From NCBI GenBank assembly GCA_902614065.1, contig CACMJT010000006.1:28322-92321 (forward strand): a DNA stretch of 64,000 bases, given 5' to 3'. Of this stretch, positions 9,997 to 20,705 are shown piece by piece. The DNA is from an uncultured Bacteroidota bacterium (GTDB taxonomy: Bacteria > Bacteroidota > Bacteroidia > Flavobacteriales > Flavobacteriaceae). Position 1 is the stretch's first letter. Each line of letters starts with the position of its first letter. The notes under the pieces were generated by a model that saw only the letters and a list, made by a program, of their open reading frames with translations, was not told where the DNA came from and ran no database searches. A program made the position numbers and the translations under genes.

Positions 9997-11286
9997 GTGA
10001 AAATTAAAAATTATCGTATTGCAATAGTTGGCTTAGGTTATGTTGGTTTACCATTAAGTGTTGAGTTTGCAAAAAAGTATAAAACCATTGGATTTGATGT
10101 TAATAAAGAAAGAGTTAATCAGTTAGAAAAATATGAAGATAAGACATTAGAGGTTGGATCTAATGATCTTAGAGATGTAATTTTAGATTATAAGAAAAAT
10201 AATTTTTTAGGTTTAGAGTTAACAACTAATATCTCAGAACTTGAGCCATGTAACATATATATAATTACTGTTCCAACTCCAATAAATTCAGAAAAACAAC
10301 CTGATTTTTCAGCAATTAAAAAAGCAACTAAGGCAGTATCAAAATTAATTTCAAAAAATAATATCATAATCTATGAAAGTACTGTTTACCCAGGGGCTAC
10401 GGAAGAAATTTGTGTGCCCATAATTGAAAATATAACAGGATTAAAACTTAACAAAGATTTTTTTGTGGGATATTCGCCAGAAAGAATTAATCCTGGTGAT
10501 AAAGAAAAAACATTGACTAAAATATTAAAAATTACATCAGCATCTAATTATGAATCAGCTGTCATTGTGGACAATCTATATAAATCAATTATTGATGCCG
10601 GTACATATATGGCAAAATCCATTAGGGTCGCTGAGGCAGCAAAAGTAATTGAAAACTCTCAAAGAGATATCAATATTGCTTTTATCAATGAGTTAGCTAA
10701 AATATTTAACATTCTTAATATAGATACAAATGATGTTCTTGAGGCTGCCGGTACTAAATGGAATTTTTTAAATTTTAAACCCGGATTAGTTGGAGGACAT
10801 TGCATTGGTGTAGATCCTTATTATTTAGCACAAAAAGCTATAGATGTGGGGTATAACCCAAATATTATTCTCTCTGGAAGAAAACTAAATGATTCTATGG
10901 GTAAGTACGTAGCAAATCAGTTATTAAGTTTTATAAAAGCTGAAAGAGGTAAGATTGATGGTGCAAAAGTTCTTTTACTTGGTTTAACATTCAAAGAAAA
11001 TTGTCCAGACCTTAGAAACTCTAAAGTTTTTGATATAATTAATGAATTAAGCAATACGGATTTAAATATTTCTTTATATGATCCTTGGGTAAATGAAAAT
11101 GAAATAATGCACCATAAAAAGTTGTTAATTCATAATTTATCTAGTAAAAATAAATTTGATGCAATTATTTTGTGTGTGGCTCATAAAGAGTTCTTAAAAT
11201 TAAACTACGAAGATTTAAAAACTCCGAAAGGTTTTATTTATGACTTAAAAAGTTTTTTGCCACATCATGTAAAATACAGGTTATAA
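9997..11286 (+). CDS. UDP-N-acetyl-hexosamine 6-dehydrogenase (TviB/WbpA-like); GTG start
   Basis: IAIVGLGYVGLPLSVEFAKKY, TVPTPI, YESTVYPGATEE, GYSPERINPGD, GGHCIGVDPYYL. Confidence 0.93.
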   Translation: MKIKNYRIAIVGLGYVGLPLSVEFAKKYKTIGFDVNKERVNQLEKYEDKTLEVGSNDLRDVILDYKKNNFLGLELTTNISELEPCNIYIITVPTPINSEKQPDFSAIKKATKAVSKLISKNNIIIYESTVYPGATEEICVPIIENITGLKLNKDFFVGYSPERINPGDKEKTLTKILKITSASNYESAVIVDNLYKSIIDAGTYMAKSIRVAEAAKVIENSQRDINIAFINELAKIFNILNIDTNDVLEAAGTKWNFLNFKPGLVGGHCIGVDPYYLAQKAIDVGYNPNIILSGRKLNDSMGKYVANQLLSFIKAERGKIDGAKVLLLGLTFKENCPDLRNSKVFDIINELSNTDLNISLYDPWVNENEIMHHKKLLIHNLSSKNKFDAIILCVAHKEFLKLNYEDLKTPKGFIYDLKSFLPHHVKYRL

Positions 11287-11960
11287 TGATAATTTTTGCA
11301 TACGACTTTCCTCACAGAAAAACGGAAGAATTTATTATTTTTTGTCATTTAAATAATATTAAAATTAGCGCAGTAATTGGAACTAGCTGGAAAAAATTAA
11401 ATGTTAGTAGCCCAAAGTTTAAAACAAAGATTTCAATTAAACCTATTTATCAACCACATTTTTTATGTGAAAAATTGAAAATCAAATATCATAGGGTTGA
11501 TCATAACTCTGATGAGTGTTTTGAAATTTTAAAAAAATTAAAACCTGAAATTGGATTGATTGCAGGCGCGAGAATAATAAATAGTAGAATAATTAAACTA
11601 TTCAAAAAAGGGATTATAAATTTTCATCCTGGAGATATTCCAAAAATAAGAGGACTAAACTCCTCCCTTAGGGCCATAAAATTTAATCACCCTCAAGTTG
11701 TTACTGCTCACCTAATTGATGAAAAAATCGATTCTGGAATAATTTTATTTAAAAAAAAATTAGATTTAAGTTCCTCGGATTCGATTTTTGAAATAAATGA
11801 AAAGCTATACAAATCACAAATTTCAATGATAACCCAAGCAATAGATAAAACAATTAACAGACAAGGTGTAAAAATAAATATTAAAACACCATACTATTAT
11901 AAATCTCCTTATGAAACCATTGAGGATTTTCAAAAAGATTTTAAAAATTATTTTAAATGA
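11286..11960 (+). CDS. Formyltransferase-family (GART-like) enzyme
   Basis: GIINFHPGDIPKIRGLNSSLRAI and VTAHLIDEKIDSGIIL (His/Asp formyltransferase motifs). Confidence 0.82.
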   Translation: MIIFAYDFPHRKTEEFIIFCHLNNIKISAVIGTSWKKLNVSSPKFKTKISIKPIYQPHFLCEKLKIKYHRVDHNSDECFEILKKLKPEIGLIAGARIINSRIIKLFKKGIINFHPGDIPKIRGLNSSLRAIKFNHPQVVTAHLIDEKIDSGIILFKKKLDLSSSDSIFEINEKLYKSQISMITQAIDKTINRQGVKINIKTPYYYKSPYETIEDFQKDFKNYFK

Positions 11961-12931
11961 AACAATTCGCATTAATAGGGGCTTCAGGGTATATTGCTCC
12001 GAGACATTTGAAAGCAATCAAGGAAACAAATAGTAATTTGATCACCGCACTTGACCCTTTTGATAGTGTTGGAGTAATGGATAGTTATTTTCCAAATGCT
12101 GATTTTTTTACTGAGTTTGAAAGGTTTGATAGATATGTATCAAAACTAAGATTTGATAAAGCAATACATTTAGATTATGTCTCAATATGTACCCCTAACT
12201 ATCTTCATGATTCTCACATAAGATTTGCACTTAGACATGGTGCTGATGCAATTTGCGAAAAACCATTGGTTTTAAACCCTTGGAATCTAGATTCACTTTC
12301 AAAAATTGAAGAAATTTCTGGGAGAAAAATTTATAACATTTTACAATTAAGAGAGCATAAAACTATAATTGATCTAAAGAAAAAAATTGATAGCTCTGAC
12401 CCAAATAAGATTTATGACGTTGATCTTACCTATTTAACATCAAGGGGTAATTGGTATTATACATCATGGAAGGGTGATAAAACAAAATCTGGGGGAATTG
12501 CAACTAATATAGGAGTACATTTTTTTGACATGTTAAATTGGATTTTTGGAGATTTAATTAGCAACGTCGTACATATTCATACACATGATAGAGCAGCTGG
12601 ATTTTTAGAATTTAAGCGTGCTAGAGTGCGTTGGTTTTTATCAATAAACGAAGACTTAATTCCACCACAAATAAAATCAACTGGTCAAAGAACTTATCGA
12701 TCTATTAAAATTGACGGAAAGGATTTGGAGTTTAGTGATGGATTTACAGATTTACACACAACAGTCTACAGAAAAATAATTTCAGGTAATGGATACGGAC
12801 TTTCCGAAGCTAGACCCGCTATTGAAATTGTCAGTCAAATTAGAACTATGAAACCAGTAGGACTGAATGGCTCCTATCACAATTTTGCAAAAAAATCATT
12901 ATCAAACCATCCTTTCGAAAATACTAAGTGA
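11957..12931 (+). CDS. Gfo/Idh/MocA oxidoreductase, WlbA/WbpB-like UDP-GlcNAcA 3-dehydrogenase
   Basis: FALIGASGYIAPRHLKAIKET, YVSICTPNYLHDSHI, CEKPLVL, DLTYLTSRGNWYY, ATNIGVHFFDML. Confidence 0.92.
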   Translation: MKQFALIGASGYIAPRHLKAIKETNSNLITALDPFDSVGVMDSYFPNADFFTEFERFDRYVSKLRFDKAIHLDYVSICTPNYLHDSHIRFALRHGADAICEKPLVLNPWNLDSLSKIEEISGRKIYNILQLREHKTIIDLKKKIDSSDPNKIYDVDLTYLTSRGNWYYTSWKGDKTKSGGIATNIGVHFFDMLNWIFGDLISNVVHIHTHDRAAGFLEFKRARVRWFLSINEDLIPPQIKSTGQRTYRSIKIDGKDLEFSDGFTDLHTTVYRKIISGNGYGLSEARPAIEIVSQIRTMKPVGLNGSYHNFAKKSLSNHPFENTK

Positions 12932-13983
12932 TAAAAATTGTAACTATAATTGGTGCGAGACCTCAATTTATAAAAGCTGCGTCTCTGAGCAGAGAGATTA
13001 AAAAGCATAAAAATATTAAGGAAGTATTAGTACATACTGGACAGCATTTTGATAAAAATATGAGTGATATTTTTTTTAATCAAATGCATATTCCAAAACC
13101 AAAGTATAATCTGAATATTAACAATCTAAGTCATGGAATGATGACAGGTAAAATGATTGCAGGAATTGAAAAAATATTAATTGAAGAGAATCCGAACTGG
13201 TTACTAGTTTATGGTGATACAAACTCTACGCTTGCAGGTGCTATAGCTGCAATAAAATTAAAAATCAAAGTAATCCATGTTGAGGCTGGCTTAAGGTCTT
13301 TTAATACGGATATGCCTGAGGAAATAAATAGAATACTTACTGATAGAGTGAGCAGCTTACTGTTTTGCTCAACAAAGACAGCAATGAATAATCTTAAGTC
13401 TGAGGGATATTTAAGTTTTAATTGTAAATTTTACGATGTGGGAGACATAATGTATGATTCAGCAAAATATTTTAAAGAATTTTCAAACATTAATCCCACA
13501 GAAGAAGATTATATTTTAATGACTCTACACAGGGCTGAAAATACCGATATTGAATCCAAATTAAAAAATATATTTAAAAATATAGATCTTTTAAATAAAA
13601 GAATTAAAGTAAAAATTCCTCTTCATCCCAGAACAAAAAAGTATATAAAAAAGTTTAAAATTAAAACTAAAGTTGAATTAATAAACCCTGTAGGTTATGT
13701 TGATATGCTTAAACTGATTGAAAATGCAAGTTGTGTTATTACAGATAGTGGTGGTTTACAAAAAGAAGCATATTTCTTTAAAAAGCAATGCTTTACGTTG
13801 AGGAACGAAACCGAGTGGTCTGAATTAGTGGAGCTAGGTTATAACACTCTCATAAACGTAGAGGAAAAGTTTTTTTATAAATTAATTGAAACCAAAATGT
13901 TAAATAAAATTGAATTTTCTAATGATTTATATGGGGATGGAAATACTGCTGCTAAAATTATTCATGCAATTTTGGATTTTTAA
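12928..13983 (+). CDS. UDP-GlcNAc 2-epimerase family (WbpI/WecB-like); GTG start
   Basis: TIIGARPQFIKAASLSREI, VHTGQHFDKNMSDIFF, VYGDTNSTLAGA, HVEAGLRSF, MTLHRAEN. Confidence 0.94.
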   Translation: MIKIVTIIGARPQFIKAASLSREIKKHKNIKEVLVHTGQHFDKNMSDIFFNQMHIPKPKYNLNINNLSHGMMTGKMIAGIEKILIEENPNWLLVYGDTNSTLAGAIAAIKLKIKVIHVEAGLRSFNTDMPEEINRILTDRVSSLLFCSTKTAMNNLKSEGYLSFNCKFYDVGDIMYDSAKYFKEFSNINPTEEDYILMTLHRAENTDIESKLKNIFKNIDLLNKRIKVKIPLHPRTKKYIKKFKIKTKVELINPVGYVDMLKLIENASCVITDSGGLQKEAYFFKKQCFTLRNETEWSELVELGYNTLINVEEKFFYKLIETKMLNKIEFSNDLYGDGNTAAKIIHAILDF

Positions 13984-13989
13984 TCATAG

Positions 13990-15477
13990 ATGAAGAATAA
14001 AACATTAAAAATTTTAGTGTTAATTTTAGTTCAAGGAATTAATACTTTTCTGAGTTTTATATTCCTTCCCTATTTATCAAGAGCATTATCAGTTGAGGAC
14101 TACGGCACATATGGTCAGACATTATTAATAGTTAATATTGTTTTTGTAGGCTTTTCATTTGGTTTGGGTAAAATTATTTACACATATTTTTCAGATCCTA
14201 AACAAGATAATAATGAAGTCTTTATATCAAATTTATATGTTGCGGTTCTTTCTGGAATTTTTGCCATTCTTATTTTTCTTCCCCTAGTTGGGTTTACCTC
14301 AAATCTATTTGATAATCAAAACATAGAACCTTTACTATTAATTTATATACTTTCTGTTCCATTTTCAATTGCTTATCTAACAGTTAATGCTTCTTTAATT
14401 TTTTTTGATAAAGTTTCTCTCGTAGCAAAAATTGCTGTTTTTACAAATATTTTAAAAATATTGTTGATAATTATTGCAATTCAAATTTTAAATTCAATTT
14501 TAGCAATATTTTATTTCTTATTATTTATTTCATTTTTACAATTTTCCATAGGTATTTATTTCTCCAAAAAAATATTTAGTTTTTCTTCAAAAAAATTTAA
14601 ACTTAACCTAGCTTTAGAACAGTTGAAATATGGTCTTCCTCTTGGTTTGACCTCAATTTTAGGAGTTATGTTTAAGTCAACTGATAGTTTTATGATTAGC
14701 TCAACAATGAGTGTAAGTGACTATGCAATATATCGAAATGGGGCCTTCGAAATACCTTTTTTAGCAACGTTATATTCTTCAATATCTGCAATTGTTTTAC
14801 CTAGTATTTCAAACTTATTTTATAATGAAGATTACAATAAAATTTTATTTCTAAAGAAAAGAGTTATTAATAATTCCTTTGCAATAATTTTCCCAATTTT
14901 AATATTCTTTATTTTCTACAGCGAAGATATTATTATAACATATCTTTCCTCCACTTACAAAGATAGCTCTTCAATTTTTGCTGTATACAGTCTTATACTA
15001 TTGTTTAGGATTAACGATTACGAAGATATTTTTGTTGTTTCTAAAAATGCTAATAAAATGCTTTATATATATCTAATTGCTTTTATACTTAATTTGATTT
15101 TAAATTATTTTTTCATAATAAATTTTGGCTCAGTTGGAGCAGCACTTGCAACCTTAATCTCAATTTTTTTTATTGCATTATCCTCAATGATATTATCATC
15201 TAAAATCATAAATAAAAATGTTTTGGATTTTTTTGATTTCAATTTATTATTAAAAACCTCTTTTATCTACGTAACATCATTTTTTATTTTGGCAATTGTT
15301 TTCTCATTTTTTGAAGAAATTAATATTGTATACAAACTATTCTCTTATTTATTTATAACTGGAATTATTATTATAAGATTTTCATTAGTTGAAATAGGAA
15401 TACTTAATCAAGTTTTTACAAAAATGCCTTATTTTGGCACCAAACTGAATAATATTATAAATTTTATAAAAAAATAA
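13990..15477 (+). CDS. Polysaccharide flippase, Wzx-like (MATE/PST family)
   Basis: Multi-TM 495 aa; FLPYLSRALSVEDYGTYGQ N-terminal signature. Confidence 0.9.
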   Translation: MKNKTLKILVLILVQGINTFLSFIFLPYLSRALSVEDYGTYGQTLLIVNIVFVGFSFGLGKIIYTYFSDPKQDNNEVFISNLYVAVLSGIFAILIFLPLVGFTSNLFDNQNIEPLLLIYILSVPFSIAYLTVNASLIFFDKVSLVAKIAVFTNILKILLIIIAIQILNSILAIFYFLLFISFLQFSIGIYFSKKIFSFSSKKFKLNLALEQLKYGLPLGLTSILGVMFKSTDSFMISSTMSVSDYAIYRNGAFEIPFLATLYSSISAIVLPSISNLFYNEDYNKILFLKKRVINNSFAIIFPILIFFIFYSEDIIITYLSSTYKDSSSIFAVYSLILLFRINDYEDIFVVSKNANKMLYIYLIAFILNLILNYFFIINFGSVGAALATLISIFFIALSSMILSSKIINKNVLDFFDFNLLLKTSFIYVTSFFILAIVFSFFEEINIVYKLFSYLFITGIIIIRFSLVEIGILNQVFTKMPYFGTKLNNIINFIKK

Positions 15478-15478
15478 T

Positions 15479-17305
15479 ATGTGTGGTATCGCTGGAATAT
15501 TAGATTTTAAAGGTAAAAAACTTAATAAATCTCTTATGGGACTCATAACAAATAAAATGACTCACCGAGGCCCAGATGGTTTTGGAGTTTTTCAAAACAA
15601 GGAATCAAATCTCATACTGGGTCATAGACGATTATCAATAATTGATTTAACAAAAAATGCAAGTCAACCTATGACTTTATTGGATAGATATACAATCACA
15701 TTTAATGGAGAAATATATAATTATTTAGAATTAAAAAGTAAATTAAAAAAAATTGGTTGGAAGTTTAATTCTGACAGTGATACAGAAGTTTTATTAAAGT
15801 GTTATATTGAGTTTGGTAGTGATTGTCTAAAATTGCTTGATGGCATGTTTGCTTTTGCAATTTGGGATGATAAAAAAAAACATCTTTTTTGTGCTCGTGA
15901 TAGATTTGGTGAAAAACCTTTTTATTATTCATTCACGAACTCACAATTTATTTTTGCATCAGAAATAAAAGCGTTATTTGTAGCTGGTATTGATAGAAAA
16001 ATTAATAATGAAAAATTATACAATTATCTTATTTTCAATACAACTAACTCGGTCAGTAATAAAGACAAAACTTTTTATGAAAATGTAAATGAGTTATCAC
16101 CTGCAAATTTTATAGTAATTAATAAGAATGGTGAAATTATTGAGAATTCTAAATATTGGAAGATTAATTTAGATTCTAAACTAAATATTTCTATAGATGA
16201 TGCAATTGATATTTTTAATGAAAAATTTAAAATTTCTGTTGAAAGGAGGCTTAGGTCAGATGTTCCTGTTGGCTCTAGTCTTTCGGGTGGTCTGGATTCT
16301 TCTGCAATTGTTTATACAATTGATCAACTTAAAACTCAAAATTTAAAGCAAAAAACCTTTTCTGCTAGATTTAAGAATTTCGAGCGAGACGAGGGTGTCT
16401 ACATGAATTCCGTAATTAATCAAATGAGTTCGGTTCAACCTCATTTTTTATGGACAAATGAGTCATTAATCGAAAAAAAACTGGATTATATGTTTTCTGT
16501 GCAAGAGGGCCCATTCATATCTCCGGGCATAATTGTTCAGCACGAAATAATGAAATTGGCAAAAGAAAATAATGTTACTGTATTATTAGATGGACAAGGA
16601 GCTGATGAAATAGCAGCTGGTTACCATGGTTTCTTTAAATTCTATATGATTGAAAAAATTAGACAAAATGTATTTAACTATAGAAATTACAAGACGCTAA
16701 TTAAGAAAAATTCTGATTTAGGGGTAAATAATTTAAATTTAAATTTGATTTTAGAGGCTTTTTTTCCAAAGTTGGTAAATTATTTTAGAAACTTAAACCT
16801 TCACAACAAAAATAAAAGTAGTATTAACCCAGATTTTTTTGGAAATATAAATAGAGCAAATCACCCATACAGCCTAAGGAAGAATTTAAATGAGTCTTTA
16901 CTTCTATCCACAACACAGGTTGGACTTAGAGATTTACTTAGATACGCTGATAAAAACTCAATGGCAAATTCGTTAGAGGTAAGACTTCCTTTTTTATCAC
17001 ACGAACTTGTAGAATTTATCTTCAAGTTACCCAGTGAATTCAAAATATTCGAGGGCTGGACTAAATTTATTATTAGAAAATCTTTTGAAAAAAAACTTCC
17101 AAATCAAATAATTTGGAGAAAAGATAAAGTTGGGTATATGCCACCAATTCGTAGATGGTTAAATTCAAAAAATGTCAAGGAAATGATTATATCCAGTCAA
17201 AAAAATCTAATAAAAGAAAAAATTATTTCTAAACCATTAATGGGTCAAGAATGGACCTATCTAATGGCAGATAGGCTTATTCGAAGCAAGCTAGATCATG
17301 TCTAA
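15479..17305 (+). CDS. Asparagine synthase-type glutamine amidotransferase (1 of 3)
   Basis: MCGIAGI, HRGPDGFG, SLSGGLDSSA PP-loop. Confidence 0.94.
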   Translation: MCGIAGILDFKGKKLNKSLMGLITNKMTHRGPDGFGVFQNKESNLILGHRRLSIIDLTKNASQPMTLLDRYTITFNGEIYNYLELKSKLKKIGWKFNSDSDTEVLLKCYIEFGSDCLKLLDGMFAFAIWDDKKKHLFCARDRFGEKPFYYSFTNSQFIFASEIKALFVAGIDRKINNEKLYNYLIFNTTNSVSNKDKTFYENVNELSPANFIVINKNGEIIENSKYWKINLDSKLNISIDDAIDIFNEKFKISVERRLRSDVPVGSSLSGGLDSSAIVYTIDQLKTQNLKQKTFSARFKNFERDEGVYMNSVINQMSSVQPHFLWTNESLIEKKLDYMFSVQEGPFISPGIIVQHEIMKLAKENNVTVLLDGQGADEIAAGYHGFFKFYMIEKIRQNVFNYRNYKTLIKKNSDLGVNNLNLNLILEAFFPKLVNYFRNLNLHNKNKSSINPDFFGNINRANHPYSLRKNLNESLLLSTTQVGLRDLLRYADKNSMANSLEVRLPFLSHELVEFIFKLPSEFKIFEGWTKFIIRKSFEKKLPNQIIWRKDKVGYMPPIRRWLNSKNVKEMIISSQKNLIKEKIISKPLMGQEWTYLMADRLIRSKLDHV

Positions 17306-18572
17306 AAAAAATGTTTTAATCATATCATTTGCTTATCCTCCTCTTAACTATCCTGGATCAATTAGGGTTTCAAAAATCACAAAAAATTTGATTGAACTCG
17401 GTTTCAATCCAATTGTAATTACTGCTAAATCAGGATTTTTAGAAACAAAATCTAATTTAGAAATCCCAATTGAAAATATACATTATGTTGATTGGTTTGA
17501 TCCATATGTTTTTATAAATAAAATGTTAAATAATAAAAATTTTTTTTTTAAGATTATTGGTAAAGTTTTAAAATACTTAATTCCTTTTGGAACAACAAGA
17601 TTGCCAGAACTTCGCAGACAATTTTGGAGAAAACCTGCAATTAAGAAATCTCTATTACTAATAAATAAATATAAAATAGATTTCATTTATTCATCATCAA
17701 GCCCACCCTCAAGTGCAATTATTGCAAGTGCAATTGCAAGAAAGAAAAAAATAATATGGTTTGCTGAATTTAGAGACCCTTGGACTCAAAATCCTTATAA
17801 TCCAAAAAATATATTACATACCTATTTTGAACGAAAGTATGAGAAGTATATTTTGAAAAATGCCAATAGAATAATTACTATCAGTAAAACAATGGCAAGT
17901 GATTTTGAAAAAATTCATAGAAAAAAAACATTAGTTGTTTATAATGGTTTTGACGAATCTGACTACAAATTAAAAAATAAAAAATCTAAAAAATTTACAA
18001 TTGTACATACTGGATCAATATACGGAGATAAAAGAGATCCAAGTAAATTATTTGAAGCTATTAAAAGTTTAAAGGATGAGAATTATATTTTTTATAATAA
18101 AATTAATATACAATTTTATGGTTCCAATCTTAAAAAAGTATTAAATCCCTTAATAAAAAAATATAGAATTGAGGATAGAGTGAGTATATTTTCAAAGATT
18201 GATAAAGATAAAATAAATGTAATTCAAAAAAATTCAAATATTCTTTTATTACTTGCATGGAACAACGTATTGGCAAAAGCAACATTGACAGCAAAAATAT
18301 TCGAATATGTTGGGGCAAAAAGACCTATTTTAGCTCAGGGTTATGAATTTGGTGAAATAGCAAATTTTTTAAAAAAATATGATTGTGGAAAGCTAATAAA
18401 CAAACCGGCTCAAATTACAATTTTTATAAAAAAATGCATAAATGATTGGCATAATAAAAACAATAATTTTGGTTTTAAATTTAATGGAGTTTCTAAGTTC
18501 AAGAGAATCAGTCAAACAAAAAAAATTATAGATGAATATAATTATATAAAGTATGGAAAGTATAAAAATTAG
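17298..18572 (+). CDS. Glycosyltransferase (GT4-like)
   Basis: IISFAYPPLNYPGSIRVSKI, VVYNGFDESDY, IVHTGSIYGDKRDP. Confidence 0.82.
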   Translation: MSKKNVLIISFAYPPLNYPGSIRVSKITKNLIELGFNPIVITAKSGFLETKSNLEIPIENIHYVDWFDPYVFINKMLNNKNFFFKIIGKVLKYLIPFGTTRLPELRRQFWRKPAIKKSLLLINKYKIDFIYSSSSPPSSAIIASAIARKKKIIWFAEFRDPWTQNPYNPKNILHTYFERKYEKYILKNANRIITISKTMASDFEKIHRKKTLVVYNGFDESDYKLKNKKSKKFTIVHTGSIYGDKRDPSKLFEAIKSLKDENYIFYNKINIQFYGSNLKKVLNPLIKKYRIEDRVSIFSKIDKDKINVIQKNSNILLLLAWNNVLAKATLTAKIFEYVGAKRPILAQGYEFGEIANFLKKYDCGKLINKPAQITIFIKKCINDWHNKNNNFGFKFNGVSKFKRISQTKKIIDEYNYIKYGKYKN

Positions 18573-19692
18573 AATTGGAGGAGATATTGTAATTAATAAT
18601 TGCTTTGATTTAAAACTTATTGATAAAAGTCTTTTAAATCTTTTTAAAAAAGATACATATAATATTTTAAACCTTGAATGCCCAATTTTAAAGGATTCTA
18701 ATAATAAAAAAATTGTAAAAACAGGCCCTCATCTAAAAGGTCATGGAGAATCAACTAAAAATATCCTTGACCATCTTAATATTGATTTATTAACCTTAGC
18801 AAATAATCATATCAAGGATTATGGTCAGAAAGGTATATCGGATACTGTTAAATTTTGTGAAGACAATGGATATGAATATGTAGGAGTTGGAAGAGGTTTA
18901 AAAGATTCTATGAGTACATTCAAATTTTCTTATGGAAAATTAAAGATATCAATAATTAACGTCGCTGAAAATGAGTGGTCCAGTGCATTATCGAATGATT
19001 GGGGTTCTCATCCATTTGATATTATTGAAAATTCGAGAATCATAAAAAATGAAAAAAAAGGTTCAGATTATGTTTTTCTTATTTTTCACGGAGGACACGA
19101 ATATTATGATTTGCCCAGCCCCAATTTAAAGAAAAATATGAGATATCTTGTAGAACAAGGAGCTGATTTAGTTGTATGTCATCACTCTCATTGTGTATCA
19201 GGATATGAATTATATAAAGAAAAGTACATTTTTTATGGAATTGGAAATTTTTTATTTACTAAAGCATCTAAAAATGAAGAATGGTATAAAGGAGTAGTTT
19301 TAGATTTAGAGTTAAATTCTGAAAAAATCATAAAAGCCAAGCCAATTTTTTGTCTGGTGAACCCCGATGATTATTCGATAAAGGTTGCTGACGATAATAA
19401 TCAAAAATATTTTTTAAGAAATTTTAATATCTTGAGTTCTATAATTAAAAATGATAAGGAATTGAATAATAGGTGGAATGATTTTGTTGAAAAAAAATAT
19501 ATTGAATATCTGTCAAATTGGTCTCCAATAAACCATGTAAGGATAGAATTATTAAGAAAAATTTTATTTAAACTTAGATTCTTTTTTCTCAGCAAAAAAG
19601 CTATTGCATTACACTTGAATCTATTGAGATGTGAATCACATAATGATATCTCAAATCATGTTTTAACAAAATGGATAAAAAATTTAAAATAG
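18553..19692 (+). CDS. CapA-family (PGA_cap) metallophosphatase-like protein
   Basis: IRIGGDIVIN, LNLECPI, LTLANNHIKDYGQKG, FHGGHEYYD, VCHHSHCVSGYE; no TM anchor apparent. Confidence 0.88.
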   Translation: MESIKIRIGGDIVINNCFDLKLIDKSLLNLFKKDTYNILNLECPILKDSNNKKIVKTGPHLKGHGESTKNILDHLNIDLLTLANNHIKDYGQKGISDTVKFCEDNGYEYVGVGRGLKDSMSTFKFSYGKLKISIINVAENEWSSALSNDWGSHPFDIIENSRIIKNEKKGSDYVFLIFHGGHEYYDLPSPNLKKNMRYLVEQGADLVVCHHSHCVSGYELYKEKYIFYGIGNFLFTKASKNEEWYKGVVLDLELNSEKIIKAKPIFCLVNPDDYSIKVADDNNQKYFLRNFNILSSIIKNDKELNNRWNDFVEKKYIEYLSNWSPINHVRIELLRKILFKLRFFFLSKKAIALHLNLLRCESHNDISNHVLTKWIKNLK

Positions 19693-20705
19693 CAGTTCAT
19701 GATGATCCTTTAACTGGGTTTTCCAAATTATGGATTGAATATTTAAAAGAAAAAAGAATTCCTTTTAAAGTTGTGAATTGCTATTCATCAAGCATTGTAA
19801 ATGATTTGAAAGATTGTCATTCACTTATGTGGCATCACAATCATGGAGATTACAGAGATAAAATTTTTGCAAAAGAATTATTATACGCAATTGAACATTC
19901 AGGAATTCATGTTTTTCCAAATTTTAAAACATCATGGTATTTTGATGATAAGATTGGACAAAAGTATTTACTAGAATCTTTAAAAATTCCTCATGTAAAA
20001 ACTTATATTTTTTACAATAAAGAAGAAGCTATTAATTGGGCAAATAGCTCTACATTCCCCAAAGTTTTTAAATTAAGATCAGGAGCAGGGTCTGAAAATG
20101 TGAAAAAAATTGCAAATAAATACCAAGCGATATCTTTAATAAATAAAGCTTTTAGTTCTGGTTTCGAACAATACAATAGAGCAGAGGGTTTAAAAGAAAG
20201 AATAAAAAAATTAATATATGGGGGTGGATCAATAAAAAGTGTTTTAGGTGGACTTTATTACTACTTTTTTTCTACAAATTTTGCTAGAATGTCATTTAGA
20301 GAGAAGTGTTATTTTTATGTACAAGATTTTATTCCAAACAATAATTTTGATATAAGAGTAATAGTAGTTTGTGACAAAGCTTTTGCAATTAAAAGATATG
20401 TGAGAAAAAATGATTTTCGAGCTAGTGGAAGTGGTTATATTGATTATTCAAGACATAGTATACCTGAAAATATTATAAAAACTGCCTTTACTATGAATGA
20501 TAAATTAGACTCACAATGTACCGCTTTCGATTTCATATATGAAAATAATAAACCTCTAGTTGTTGAAATAAGCTTTGGTTTTAATCCATCTTTCTATAAT
20601 AATTGTGTTGGCTATTGGGAGAAAAGTTTAAAATTTCATTCTGGAAAATTTAATCCTTATGCGTGGATGGTAGATAATTTGTTAGATAAAATTAATGAGA
20701 AATAA
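19671..20705 (+). CDS. ATP-grasp-like ligase
   Basis: DDKIGQKYLLESLKIPHVKTYIF, FPKVFKLRSGAGSENVKK, YVQDFIPNNNFDIRVIVV, TAFDFIYENNKPLVVEISFGFNPS. Confidence 0.78.
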   Translation: MDKKFKIAVHDDPLTGFSKLWIEYLKEKRIPFKVVNCYSSSIVNDLKDCHSLMWHHNHGDYRDKIFAKELLYAIEHSGIHVFPNFKTSWYFDDKIGQKYLLESLKIPHVKTYIFYNKEEAINWANSSTFPKVFKLRSGAGSENVKKIANKYQAISLINKAFSSGFEQYNRAEGLKERIKKLIYGGGSIKSVLGGLYYYFFSTNFARMSFREKCYFYVQDFIPNNNFDIRVIVVCDKAFAIKRYVRKNDFRASGSGYIDYSRHSIPENIIKTAFTMNDKLDSQCTAFDFIYENNKPLVVEISFGFNPSFYNNCVGYWEKSLKFHSGKFNPYAWMVDNLLDKINEK

